DNA of 64,000 nt from Zygaena filipendulae (Eukaryota > Arthropoda > Insecta > Lepidoptera > Zygaenidae): assembly GCA_907165275.2 (NCBI GenBank), contig OU015662.1:8315501-8379500 (forward strand), given 5' to 3'. A program made the position numbers and the translations under genes. Below, piece after piece: positions 25,001-35,024 of this stretch; the first letter of the stretch is position 1, and each line of letters begins with the position of its first letter. The notes under the pieces are model-generated. The model did no database searches. It was not told the origin of the DNA and saw nothing but the letters and a program-made list of their open reading frames with translations.

Positions 25001-28000
25001 TGATGCTCCCTACATGGCCTCAATGTGATGTCCTTGGTTCAAGCTGTTCTTAATTCGGTTCATGCATACCTGGACAGGTAAGTAAGAGCAGCCCCTGAAA
25101 TCCCAGTTGAGTTCTAGAGCGTCCAACAGAGACTCGCCGTTCGTCAGCCGGATCTCGGGCGAATGGATAGTCACCCAGACACGACCGCACGCCGATCTCT
25201 CCAACACTTGCTTTACAGCTGTCAGAACAACAAAATATACAAAATTTCATGATAGAGTCCTTGGTGTGTTCATAATTTTCAGCCACACATCGCATCAGAT
25301 GAGAAATGGTCAAACGTTTAGCCTGTTTATTAAAAAAGGGGATAGAAATCATTACCTACCATAAAATATTAATAATTAATTTATTAAAGTTTTATTTACA
25401 GAAAATTATCTAGAAATATCACAACATATCTATTTACAGATGTACCTAGGTAGGCACTAATTCGTAAAATTATATGGATCTGTTATGTATGGTTACAGCA
25501 GAGGTTTAGTATTTGAAGTTAATTTTAGTAATCATAACAATCTAATTAAAGCTAAAAGCTAATCTTTTCTTTCTAGTTAATCTAAATTTGTATAATTTTG
25601 TGTACTCATGCACTGCTACATTCTGTTCTCTGTGTAAGGTAAGGACTAACATTGCCAAATACTGTAATCTTGAAACCTAGAATTAATATAAGTACCTAAG
25701 AATGTACTTGCAGCTGTTGTTGTCTTAAATAAACGAAAATAAACTTAAAAAATAAAAGTATTCCGCATCTAACCGTTTACGTAGCGTAGGTACGCAACGG
25801 AAGTTCTAAAAAGGAATAATTGTTCCCGTTTTGCAACATTTTTCATTGCTGCTCCGCTCCTATTGGTCGTAGCGTGATGTTATACAGCCTATTATTAGCC
25901 TTCCTCGAGAAATGGCATATCCAAAACAAAAAGAATTTTCAATTCGAACCAGTAGTTCCGAATATTAGTGCATTCAACCAAACTAACAACCTCTTCAGCT
26001 TTATAATATTAGTAAAAGTCACCGAAAAATTGTAAAAACCGTTAGGTTGTAAACGATTGGCATTGAAGTGGTATTTATGTGCACCCCGACATCTAGGTTA
26101 GGTTAGGTTTGAAATGTGACTACAACACAGTCAAATGGTACCTACAGCGAAGGTACCGATTTATCATGTGCCCAGCACCCACGACCACGCATTTTCTGTA
26201 CTCAGAATTTCACAATACTACCTACCGTTATTTTATAAACTAACGGTTTATATAATTTTACGGTGACATATGCAACGTGTTAATGAATTAACTGAAAACT
26301 AGAAAGTAGTTTGCTCAGAATCAACTAGCGAATCGATCGCACTGTTTTAATATAGGTTATATTTTTTCACTTTTATTAGCCTATGTCTAAATTATTTATA
26401 ATACAATATTTGACGCGTACGCCGCCCGCAACAAAAAAAATCGAATCGGTAGGTGCGGGCGTAGCGCTTGGAATTTCGTAGATAGGTCACCTCTAAACTA
26501 ATGTGGAATTATATTATGTAAAATTACGCGGGACTTGAACGCGATGTTTTTTATGTATGAGCTACCACAACTGCAATCTATCTTGTGGTAGCTCATACAT
26601 AGGACAGACAAAGCGACCAATTACAGATCGTGTTAAAGAGCACATAACAGCAATTAAAAAACAACAGACTCAAAAATCGGCCGTTGCGGAACACATCTTG
26701 CAACCGGATCTGAACCACTGGATTGAGTTCCATCGTTTGAAGGTCCTCTCAACTGAACGTCACTACTACGCGAGGATAGTGCGTGAAGCGGTTGAAATAA
26801 AGAAACACAAAACTTTCAATCGAGATGACGGATATAGGTTGCCTACGACATGGGATCCTATAATTAAAAAAACAAAAAATCGTTGCGGCCGTCCGGAACC
26901 GGTGAATGCGGACCGAGTGAGTGTAGTGTGCAGGGACCTTAAAAGTGCATCTAATAAAAAAGAACATCCAGTGAGGGTAGATGAAGAATCTGCTCGCGCG
27001 GCTCGCTATCGACGCCGCAATGCTTTAGTCAGCCTGTGACCACGGCGTGATGCAACTCAGCCGAAACGTCAGGCAAAAAAGGTAATAAAAAACATCGCGT
27101 TCAAGTCCCGCTTAATTTTACATAATATAATGTGCTCAAAACGCGAAAATCTAAAAACTTTAATAATGTTGAATTACTTTTAAAGTATAATTTTTTTACA
27201 TAAAATATATTTTAATTATATTATTGTTTATTTTTTTAAATGGGGTGTATCAGGTTTTGTTAAAATATAATGATTGTGTTTGTAAAATCACCTATAGGTA
27301 CGTAAGTATGTAGATACTAATCAAATAATGATGTCGTATTACAAAGATTTTTCCAGTTTTCCCCAGATAGCGGTTTTTTAATCTAAAGTAAATAAATTGA
27401 TGGTGTTAGTGATTAAAATTACGTATCTATTGATTTGATAAATAATTAAATGATTAAGTACATCAATCTTTTAAATAATATATTATTTTTCGGCAATATA
27501 CGTAATTCAAATTATCTATTATTTTTTTTTTATTTGTTCATTATCCATCTATCAATTAGGTTCAATATAATTTGCTAGTATGGTTATATGAGTATATAGG
27601 TATGGGAATATTTTAAATATATTTACTTAAGTGATATTATAGTATTTAATAATGTACCTATAACCTCTATCACCTCGTTAGCCTGGTACTTACGTCACAA
27701 CATTGTTTAAAAAAATATTTTGTGATTACTGCTTGTTCCATTTTATTTTATCTTTAGGCACAGTAAAAAATCTACAGCTCTAAGGCCTAAGCTAAGTTTC
27801 TTAGTGAGAGCGATCGATGGGTATTATTATAAATATAATATTGTAGGTACATAAACAGTAAATATTTACAGGTTGACATTATTTACAATTAGTGCCACCG
27901 CTGACCAATATTTGCGCCCTTATATCAATATTACCCAAATACCCACGTACATACGCGTTTTAGTGTCCGTATAACACGGTTTGTTTTTGACACTACGTCT

Positions 28001-31000
28001 GGTGGCGACGGCGGTGGCGGTGCCTTGTGTGGGACGTAGCGGACTGAAAAGTAATTTATGATTATGATGTTTATCTGGAACAGCTGAAGAGGAAAGTCTG
28101 CAGACTGCGTTTATTCCACACAAAAATATAAACGTAGATATTTCTTCGTTTTCTTTCTGGATACATACATTAGAGCAAGCATATCTTTTATTTATTTACA
28201 CGCTCCTTACATGTTTTGTAAAAATTGGGAAACTTGTTCAATTATTACATTGCCTTCATCAGGCACCCAGTAAACTCACGAATATATCTACAGAATGTAA
28301 GGTTTAAGAGGCACGTATTGATGATCTCGATAGTTCGTGCCTTTAAGTAACTAGGTAATAAGATAGAAAAAATAAATTAATAAAAACAAAATCGTAAGTT
28401 TGCGCAGGTAAATGACCCTTACTTCGTTCAGCCGCATTTCGTCCAATTCGCAAATGGTCCAATCCTCCAATTCGCAAATAGTCCAATTCGCAAATGGTCC
28501 AATTCGCAAATGGTCCAATTCGCAAATGGTCCATTATATTTGAGTTTTCGGCGTATCATTGACATTGCAGAGGAAAGGGACATTAAATCAAGTCATTTAT
28601 AGGCAAAAAATAATAATTCGATACTCATGTTCTGGAGGGCAATACGAGATTTTTATTTGGTCTGTTTCCATAGGTATAATAGAGTACCGCTGTCAACGTG
28701 TTAAAAACCTATCCTTCATAATTATGTTTTCTAGCCTTAATTTCGTCTTAAGTTCTTCTTTTCCCTCTTCTTGTTCTTCTTTCATTCTCAAGCTGGATAA
28801 TCTTTGGCAGGCTGGGTATTCTAGGGATTTTTATAGTGTTTGTTTCTAAGTTTGTTTTTCAACTTAGAAACCAAGACTAACAGAAATCAACTATCTTTTT
28901 AGATTTATTATGATAAGCAAGTAAATATTTAATTGCGTAAATAGTATAAACGCAGGTACCTATAATTATGTTATCTTCCCTACAATAATAACATCGATTA
29001 GAAATTTAAAAATATATGTTTGGACCTAATTTAAAGTAAACATATTATGTACGAAATAATGTGAGTTTCTGTGGTCATAAAGTCTTGAAGACGAACCACT
29101 TGAAGGACGTACAAAAAGCGCATCAACACCAGAGAACATAGCAAAAATACAGGATATGATTATGAAAGATCGACGATTAACCGAGAGAGATTTGGTAGAA
29201 GCCCTAGGCACCTCATTAGGCAGTGTGAGCAATGTTTTAGCTGAAGTTTTGGGTTATATAAAATTGTGTGCAAAATGGGTGCCGCATTCGCTAACAATGG
29301 AACAAAAACACACTCTTATAGTCGCATAAGAGTGTGTTTTTGTTCTGAACAACATTTGGAGCGTTTTAGACAGAATAAAAAGGATTTTGTACGTCGTTTT
29401 ATTACTGAAGACAAAACTTGGGTCAACCACCACGGTCCAAAATCAAAACAAGAGGCTAAAGAGTGGTGTGAATCCGGTACTTCGGCCGCAAAGAGAGTTA
29501 GGGTTCAGAAATTGGCTATGAAGGTATTAGTAACGGTTTATTGGGATGCGAAAGTAATTTTCTTTGAGGATTACCTCCAAACTGGCAAAACAATAATCAA
29601 AGATTATCATTGTAACCTTTTGGATCAACTGGAAATAAAAATTCTTGAGAAAAGACCTTGTTTACAGAGAAAGAAAGTAATAAAAAACGTTTTTCAACAA
29701 GATAACGCACCCGGTCACTCAGCTCAAAAACCATCGTGAAAATCAGTGCATTAAAGTAAGAACTATTGCAACATCCATCCTATCTGTCAGACTTGGCTCC
29801 CTCTGACTTCTGGCTGTTCTCAGATCTCAAAAATGCATGCGTGGAAAAGGATTTTCATCGAACGAAGAGGTTGGAGCGTGGGAGAGTATTTCGTCAGTCT
29901 TCCGGATTCTCACTTACACACACGGAATCCATAAATTAGAAGATCACTGGAACAACTGTATTGAATTTCAAGGAGATTATATTTAATCATAAAATGTATT
30001 TCAAACCAGATAATCGTGTTTTTCTTAGCGAACGGCAAAACTTATTGAACAACTTCAGGTGTTTAATAAATCAATGAGACAGAGCTCGTTTATCAATACA
30101 AATTTTAATAAGGATACTCGTAAAAATACGCATCCCCAAATAGTATTTGGCCGTGGCCAACTGAGACACGAATAGATTATTGTGTATAGGTACTTCGGAC
30201 TTCGGAGTAAGGGGGCCCCGTCCATGTGCATAATCCTATTTTGAATGCTCATATTTTACAGTCGAAAGTTGTGTTTTTTAGTGAGACAAGCGTTCTGCTT
30301 CCTCTTTCATAAGTGTGTTGCTAAGGATAAGGATTAGGATGATCGGCCCAAGTCCGTATTGTCTGCGGAAGTAGAGACGAAAACCATTTCCAGTGGTCGT
30401 TTTTCTAGTTTCAATCAAATCAAATCAGTATAGGTATTATCAAAAAACTGTATCATTCTTTCCTCTCCATATCGGTTTTCTTCTAAAATATCTCTAAAGA
30501 GATGATTTTTTTTGCGAGAGTGTTTTTTTTTGAGTTGGAAAGGAAAAGGTTATAACCATGTTAATAAAAAAATAAATTTAAAATCGAGGTGAGACAATGT
30601 TTAATAGTATAATATGTTAGTACCTGTATGTACCTGTACCTACTTAGTAATGACTGTGTTGTGTTGAGACTAATAAAGATGTTATTATTACTATATTTTA
30701 TTCACGTTCATTCACGAAGTCAATATGAATCAAAATCGTAGTACATTTCCGGTAAATTCACACATTGCGTCTGGTCAAATAAAACGATATGACGATAGCA
30801 TATTATCACGTTCTAGGATTACTTTGGTATTAAAAAAAATCTGTGATGAGTCGATTGACCATCCTGTTATGACAGACTTGTAATTAGCTAGGTACATACT
30901 TACTAAATTTTTTGCGTCATAACAATAAAATTGTGAGCTTCAATGCGCGTGCGAAGACAAACAAAAATGAACAATGAAAACTCACGTGCAATCGACGCCC

Positions 31001-31049
31001 CGAGGGCGGTCGCCAGCAGCGCCACTAGGGTGTACCACGACGCAGCCAT
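19056..31049 (-). CDS. Secreted PI-PLC X-domain-containing protein (PLCXD-like)
   Basis: Seven exons on the minus strand join in frame, 445 aa: 31049..30986, 25218..25070, 23243..22999, 22726..22514, 21643..21556, 21283..21049, 19399..19056. Residues 1-21 (MAASWYTLVALLATALGASI) form a signal peptide. Residues 22-150 are a beta-rich, aromatic-rich N-terminal module (WVTIHSPEIRLTNGESLLD, GPQCLWPWVGAGSTSIVAYN). The PI-PLC X catalytic barrel follows: INGMRIGDLAIPGAHNAGAW with the first catalytic His, HGIRYFDFRISYY, then RYWLSHNLIRVRP with a second His in the expected place, and EVVFLDAHHFPIGFYE. No Y or C2 domain, as in the PLCXD and bacterial PI-PLC type. Likely an extracellular phosphodiesterase on phosphoinositide or GPI-like lipids; the substrate is inferred from family only. 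All junctions are GT-AG. The first intron (5.8 kb) carries transposon remnants. Confidence 0.9.
19440..19665 (+). repeat. Dispersed SINE-like repeat copy
   Basis: Body with tttcgctcgcgttaatttc, a damaged core, then atttcatgatgatcggttga, cgtgaaagcgtaacaaa and a ctatactaatatt end. In the last intron of the PLC-X gene. Confidence 0.6.
19676..20115 (-). repeat. Tandem ladder inside a dispersed repeat (three units)
   Basis: Three consecutive units of roughly 120-140 bp, each carrying ccgcgggaattc-type cores (near 19785, 19920 and 20060 on the plus strand as cccgcggga or cccgcggta) plus ttgtgaggttgtag and gagtaacaaagggtac words, ending at one shared head gtttcagccgcggtaatt (minus strand). It is an internally amplified copy of the main short repeat. 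Confidence 0.65.
20627..20785 (+). repeat. Dispersed SINE-like repeat copy (short)
   Basis: Starts actagctgctcttcgcggtt, with a deleted core, ctatgtccttttctgtaccc, then gatgattggttgagtagtt and the tail. Directly upstream of another copy. Confidence 0.6.
20796..21003 (+). repeat. Dispersed SINE-like repeat, near-complete copy
   Basis: One of the best copies: actagctgtgccccgcggtt head, ttccgggataaaaagtaccc core, ccaaatccgtttagccgttt, acaaacatccaaacattcaa, and the 3' end ataatattagtaggat. The constant 3' end and variable length suggest a retroposed SINE or the 3' end of a non-LTR element. Confidence 0.7.
23244..25069. other. PLC-X intron 2
   Basis: AT-rich intron with one dispersed repeat (23699-23893). 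No other feature recognised. Confidence 0.6.
23699..23893 (+). repeat. Dispersed SINE-like repeat copy
   Basis: actagctgttccccgcggtt head, gggaattccgggataaaaag core, and a ttcgtatttataaaattagt end. Confidence 0.7.
26508..27131 (+). mobile_element. 5'-truncated Penelope-like retroelement with inverted ends
   Basis: The fragment is bounded by 47-bp inverted repeats (26508-26554 and 27085-27131) differing at one base. It encodes a GIY-YIG endonuclease (26557-27039) typical of the C-terminus of Penelope-like elements; the reverse transcriptase is missing. PLEs are known for complex or inverted terminal repeats. TAATG occurs at both junctions with the host element. Confidence 0.75.
26557..27039 (+). 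pseudogene. Penelope-like GIY-YIG endonuclease fragment
   Basis: A 160-residue open frame with CGSSYIGQTKRPITDRVKEH, the YIGQT..R...EH signature of the PLE GIY-YIG nuclease, followed by HIEFH-like WIEFHRLKVLS and YYARIVREAVEIKKH, which match the usual end of PLE polyproteins. The first residues (MSYHNC) come from a palindromic junction, not from the ancestral protein. A fragment of a mobile element lying in PLC-X intron 1, not a host gene. Confidence 0.8.
28441..28535. repeat. 16-bp minisatellite
   Basis: About five units of gtccaattcgcaaatg, one with an internal 8-bp disruption (aatcctcc). In PLC-X intron 1. Confidence 0.85.
29083..29990 (+). pseudogene. Degenerate mariner transposase
   Basis: Fragments in order match a mariner transposase: helix-turn-helix RRLTERDLVEALGTSLGSVS, KLCAKWVPHSLTMEQKH, then after a stop ITEDKTWVNHHGPKSKQEAK (first catalytic Asp), VFQQDNAPGHSAQ (second Asp) and, after stops, LSDLAPSDFWLFSDLKNA (third Asp). 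Stops and frame changes occur near 29326 and 29738, so it is inactive. Clear TIRs were not identified. It sits in PLC-X intron 1 on the opposite strand to the host gene. Confidence 0.85.
30986..31049 (-). CDS. First coding exon of the PLC-X gene (signal peptide)
   Basis: ATG at 31049-31047, 21 codons plus one base, then donor gtgagt (30985-30980). It encodes a short N-region, a hydrophobic core (LVALLATALGA) and a cleavage-like ASIAP. This start is chosen because it gives a signal peptide and splices in frame into 25218..25070. Confidence 0.88.
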
Positions 31050-31812
31050 CCCACTCGCTCCGCGGTCCTGGCACCACTGAAATCGATTGAGCCACTTCTT
31101 TCGCCACAAATCAGCGCCGGCGCACACGACTCCTTATCAATCACAAATTGCACATAAACGCGCCAAATTCAAGACGGCCGATACATATCAATGGAACACT
31201 AGGGGAAATGGACAGCGGTGTGTTCGCGTTGCTGTATCGAAACGTTCCAATGGTACTGAGTGTTAACTATTTTAATGTCAGTGTGGGTTTCCGACGGTTC
31301 TCACGCATCCGATGCGTCGGGACTCGGGCGGCGCACGCGAGCAGCGCGAGTGCGCACACCACGTGCGGACCCCCGGATGCCGCTTAATGTACGTCGGTTC
31401 TTGTTGTGTTCACATACATAATGACTAACTACCTACTTTTTATATAATGTAAGAACATACGATCTATACTTAATCGTCTTTCACTAGCTGGCCATCGGTT
31501 GTCGTTTTTGCTTGAAGAGATTAAATTGTGTATCTCTTCGCCTATGTATACATACTGCATGTAAAAAGGTAAAGAGATATTAGTTGCAAAACCGGTACGA
31601 TGTAATTGTAATAAAATCACGTTTAAAAGTGGTGAATTATAACTATTTATAAGTTTCCAGACAGTGTAGGTACCTATTCAATAGTGATTAATTTTGTAGC
31701 ATGACGAATGCAAACTCGTCACCTGTGAGCACTTTATGAGTTCGCTATATACGTTTCAGTGCTTATTTTCATTATTTTTCGCTTCACTAGATAAAAAAGT
31801 GCACCATTATTG

Positions 31813-32173
31813 TTAAAACCGACTTCCAAAAAAGCTAAAAATAAAAAGCTAAAAATAACAAAATACCGATTTAATCCAAAAGACAAAAACACACGTAATA
31901 TTATTATTGGTTTGTGCTACCACTGATCGGTTTGAATTCGGTGACAAGCCCGCTGGTGTCTGCCCACTTGAGTTGTTCTGCTAACGAAGAGCTGGTGGCA
32001 GGAGTCGACTTAGCCCATCCACCCCCTCCATAATTGGCTTGTCACCGACTTCATACCGATCAGTGGTAGCACAAACCAATAATAATATTACGTGTGTTTT
32101 TGTCTTTTGGATTAAATCGGTATTTTGTTATTTTTAGCTTTTTATTTTTAGCTTTTTTGGAAGTCGGTTTTAA
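31813..32173. repeat. 138-bp perfect-symmetry inverted repeat with 85-bp loop
   Basis: Left arm 31813-31950 and right arm 32036-32173 are complementary almost throughout. They start at ttaaaaccgacttccaaaaa and turn at ggtgacaagcc / ggcttgtcacc. Arms begin with the aaccgacttc end typical of a dispersed element also seen at 33060 and 60767. Transcripts would form a long hairpin. Confidence 0.8.
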
Positions 32174-32973
32174 TTTTTTTGTTAAAAATTTGTTTATTTC
32201 TTGCTTTTTAGTGAGTCGGCTTATAATTTATCTAAGTTACAATAGCCTACTGTCAACTGCTCATAACCTGTTACAAAATGTTGCTTTTCTCGATGCAGGG
32301 ACGTTAATTTTTGAGGAGTTCTGCTGGTACACCATCATCAGTTCCACTTCACCATATACATTATGACGAACATAAATTGTTTAGAAACCACATTAAAGTT
32401 GATGAATCGGAATCTGTGAAATACTTATTATTTAGTAGTTCGATGACCATCTGCGGTCTTCATCATCAGTTCCACTTCTTCAAATTTTACTTTCCAAAAG
32501 CAAATAAACGATTTACTATCAAAAATACCCAAATCGCCATGGGTGTGCCTATAAATTTTGAAGAGTTCCCTCGATTTCTCCAAGATCCCACCATCAGATC
32601 CTGACTTGATGACAATGTGACCAATTCGGAAGTATCTCCTTTCAAACAAAAAAACAATTTTCCAAATCGCTCTAACTAGGACCCCTGAAAGACGTATTAT
32701 TGTTGAGTAGTTCCGATGACCATCTGTGGTCTTCATCATCAGTTCCACTTCTTCAAATTTAGCTTTTCGAAAGCAAATGAATGATTTACTATAAAAAATA
32801 CCCAAATCGCTATAGGTGTGCCTATAATTTTTGAAGAGTTCCCTCGATTTCTCCAAGATCCCATCACCAAATCCCGACTTGGTGGCAATGGGACCTAATT
32901 GGGAGTATACTCTTTCAAACAAAAAAAGAATTTTTCAAATCGGTCCAACCGTCTTCGAGTAATCGGTGAACAT

Positions 32974-33029
<56 letters not shown>

Positions 33030-33075
33030 ATACATACAATCGAACATAGAACCTCCTCCTTTTTGGAAGTCGGTT
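32174..33075. repeat. Dispersed element with 272-bp tandem duplication and poly-A
   Basis: Two long units start at 32434 and 32706 (agtagttcgatgaccatctg and variant; ttcatcatcagttccacttc in both), with a partial earlier unit near 32311. They are followed by an A run of about 50 (32978-33028) and the cctcctcctttttggaagtc end at 33051-33070. It looks like an internally repeated retroposed element. Confidence 0.65.
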
Positions 33076-33139
33076 AAAAAGTCAAGAGCATGTTGTTTAT
33101 ATTTTTAAATAAGAACACTGCGAATTTTATCGCCAGAGA

Positions 33140-33393
33140 ATTTGAAAAGTATACCTATCTATGCTTTGTCCTGAATGACTGATGGATCAACGCACAGCCT
33201 GAGCCTACACAGCTGATCGTAGAGACCTGAAACTAGGAGGGTGTGTTTTTTGTATGACGTAGGCATCAAATAAGAAAGGATTTTTGAAAATTCAAGCCCT
33301 AAGGGAATAAAAAGGGGTTGCAAAGTTAGTATGGAACAATTCCGCGGGAACTTCGAAATTATCGCGGGTGAAACCGCGCGGGACAGCTAGTAT
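33140..33393 (-). repeat. Dispersed repeat copy (empty-site reference)
   Basis: Contains gctttgtcctgaatgactga, gatcgtagagacctgaaact and a gtatggaacaattccgcggg junction ending gggacagctagt. The same element at 34432-35078 carries a MITE at exactly this junction. Confidence 0.65.
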
Positions 33394-33598
33394 AGTATAA
33401 TAAAGTTACACTGAATAAAGTTTTGCCGAGTCACTGTCAGATGATCATTCATTCTGTCATTACAAATTGATCGTCGCTAGTAAACAGTATAGGTACCTAC
33501 CAATCGTTTCAATTGAATCTACAATAGGCACATGAGCGCTGAACTGCCCGCATACGTACGAACATCCTTACCTATACCTATCCTCCATAATTTGCAAT

Positions 33599-34231
33599 GG
33601 GGTACTTGCATGAAATTTATAATAAGAAATTGTGTCAATATTTAAAAAATAGAGCCTGAGAAAAGCGTTATCGTGAAAGATTTACTGAAAAATTTTCAAT
33701 AGTTTCCAAAATATTCAACTTTTTAATTTTGTGAAACGGAACGTTGCAACGAAATACCAATCACAGCCAAGCTTAACACATGACGTCACTTTTATTTTTT
33801 TAGGAAACATTTACTCTTTCAGAGAAGGCAAAAAAAACTAAGTGCATACAGTCAACGCATATTTTTCATTTTCTGAAGTTTTTTACTTTAAAATGCATCG
33901 GTAAGATGCATTTCGATTCTTTACTGGAACTTTTGGAAGTAAATCGACACAGTTCAACCTTGATTTCGCTTTTGGATATTGAAGTTATCTGTCTGTCAGT
34001 GTCACATGACCCTGTCAATACGACATTGACATTTCTATCACAGATTAATAAGGCGTAATTTTGAACAAGTGACGTCATTCCGCGTTTCGGCGGTAAGGTC
34101 TAAAGTAGGAACTTTGAAACGCTCTATTTCATTAATTTATGCATATATCTTTTTCTTTTTCTTGCTTTGTTTAAGTAGGCCATATATCTTTAAAATAGAC
34201 TGAAAAAAAAAAATCATGCAAGTACCTACCC
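33599..34231. mobile_element. MITE copy, TIR gggtacttgcatgaa
   Basis: About 630 bp, inverted relative to and homologous throughout with 40783-41410: shared gcaacgaaataccaatcaca, gacgtca, aaatgcatcggtaagatgca, ccgcgtttcggcggtaagg. Ends gggtacttgcatga and tcatgcaagtac. Noncoding. Confidence 0.8.
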
Positions 34232-34431
34232 TATTGTAGAGGTACTGCGCGAGTTTACGTATAAATCACAATAATGACATCACTTACTTATTCCACTACT
34301 GAAATTAATTGATTAAGCATATAGATGTTAATCCCAGCGTTCAAGTGTAGTGTTGAGACTTTTAACTATATTACCTATGTGAATTGTGATCGCTAACGCT
34401 CACTATTTTCTGACTAAAGTTACATATTTAT

Positions 34432-34621
34432 GTACATAAAATGCTTTGTCCTGAATGACTGACTCACAATCAACGCAAAGCCTAAACCGCTGCTGATCGT
34501 AGAGACTTGAAACTTGGCGGGAGTGTTCTTTGTATGGCGTAGGCATTCGATAAGGATTTTTGAAAATTCTACCCCTAATCCCAGTGGAAGAGGGGGGAGG
34601 GGGCAAAGTTTGTATGGAACA
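34432..34621 (-). repeat. Dispersed repeat, 3' part before a MITE insertion
   Basis: Homologous to 33140-33330 (gctttgtcctgaatgactga, gatcgtagagacttgaaact). Interrupted at 34622; the head resumes at 35025-35078. Confidence 0.65.
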
Positions 34622-34623
34622 AT

Positions 34624-35024
34624 GGGCATGTTGACTAATTTTTTTTAGTCCGTCTTGTAGATTAATAAAAATTATTGGACACGTATTTTTTCTTTTTTTA
34701 CGTAATCAAAAAATAACGGCGATACATTGAGTTGAAATTTCGCGTGACGTCACTATTCGGACAGTTTGTATGGCGGTTTTAGCGGTTAGTGACGTTACGA
34801 CCCTCTCACCCTAAACTTCTGTATAATGAATGAATGAATGAATGAAAAACACTTTATTGAACACCACAAACAGTACAATAAAAAAAATATTTAGAAACAG
34901 AAAGTATTAAGTATATTTTAATTTATTTGAAAAAGCAAAAATATAGGTACGTGTCTATTGTTTTTTTATTTTCTAGCTGACGGACTAATTAGAATTTTGA
35001 TTTTCAAAAGTAGTCAACATCCCC
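34624..35024. mobile_element. MITE (gggcatg family) with flanking AT duplication
   Basis: Ends gggcatgttgacta and tagtcaacatcccc, flanked by AT on both sides (34622-34623, 35025-35026). Comparison with the uninterrupted repeat at 33140-33393 shows one AT at the empty site. An extra 80 bp or so (34822-34905, aatgaatgaatgaatg then acactttattg) is a later insertion resembling a LINE 3' tail. Confidence 0.75.

Larger units (their letters stand above)
26275..27262. mobile_element. TIR element interrupted by a Penelope fragment
   Basis: Left end cgtgttaatgaattaactg (26275) and inner sequence match, inverted, the element at 4887-5220, through gtcacctctaaactaatg. The match resumes near 27165 (taatgttgaattacttttaa) and fades at the right TIR (caggttttgtta). 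The 650-bp stretch absent from the 4887 copy is the Penelope insertion, so the order of events is clear. Confidence 0.7.

Noticed and set aside
26092..26110. Interstitial telomeric TTAGG repeat
   Set aside because: Only about three units of ggtta/ttagg; too short to mean anything.
32428..32922. 164-residue minus-strand open frame
   Set aside because: Spans the two 272-bp tandem units of a dispersed repeat; its internal duplication mirrors the DNA, with no known domain.
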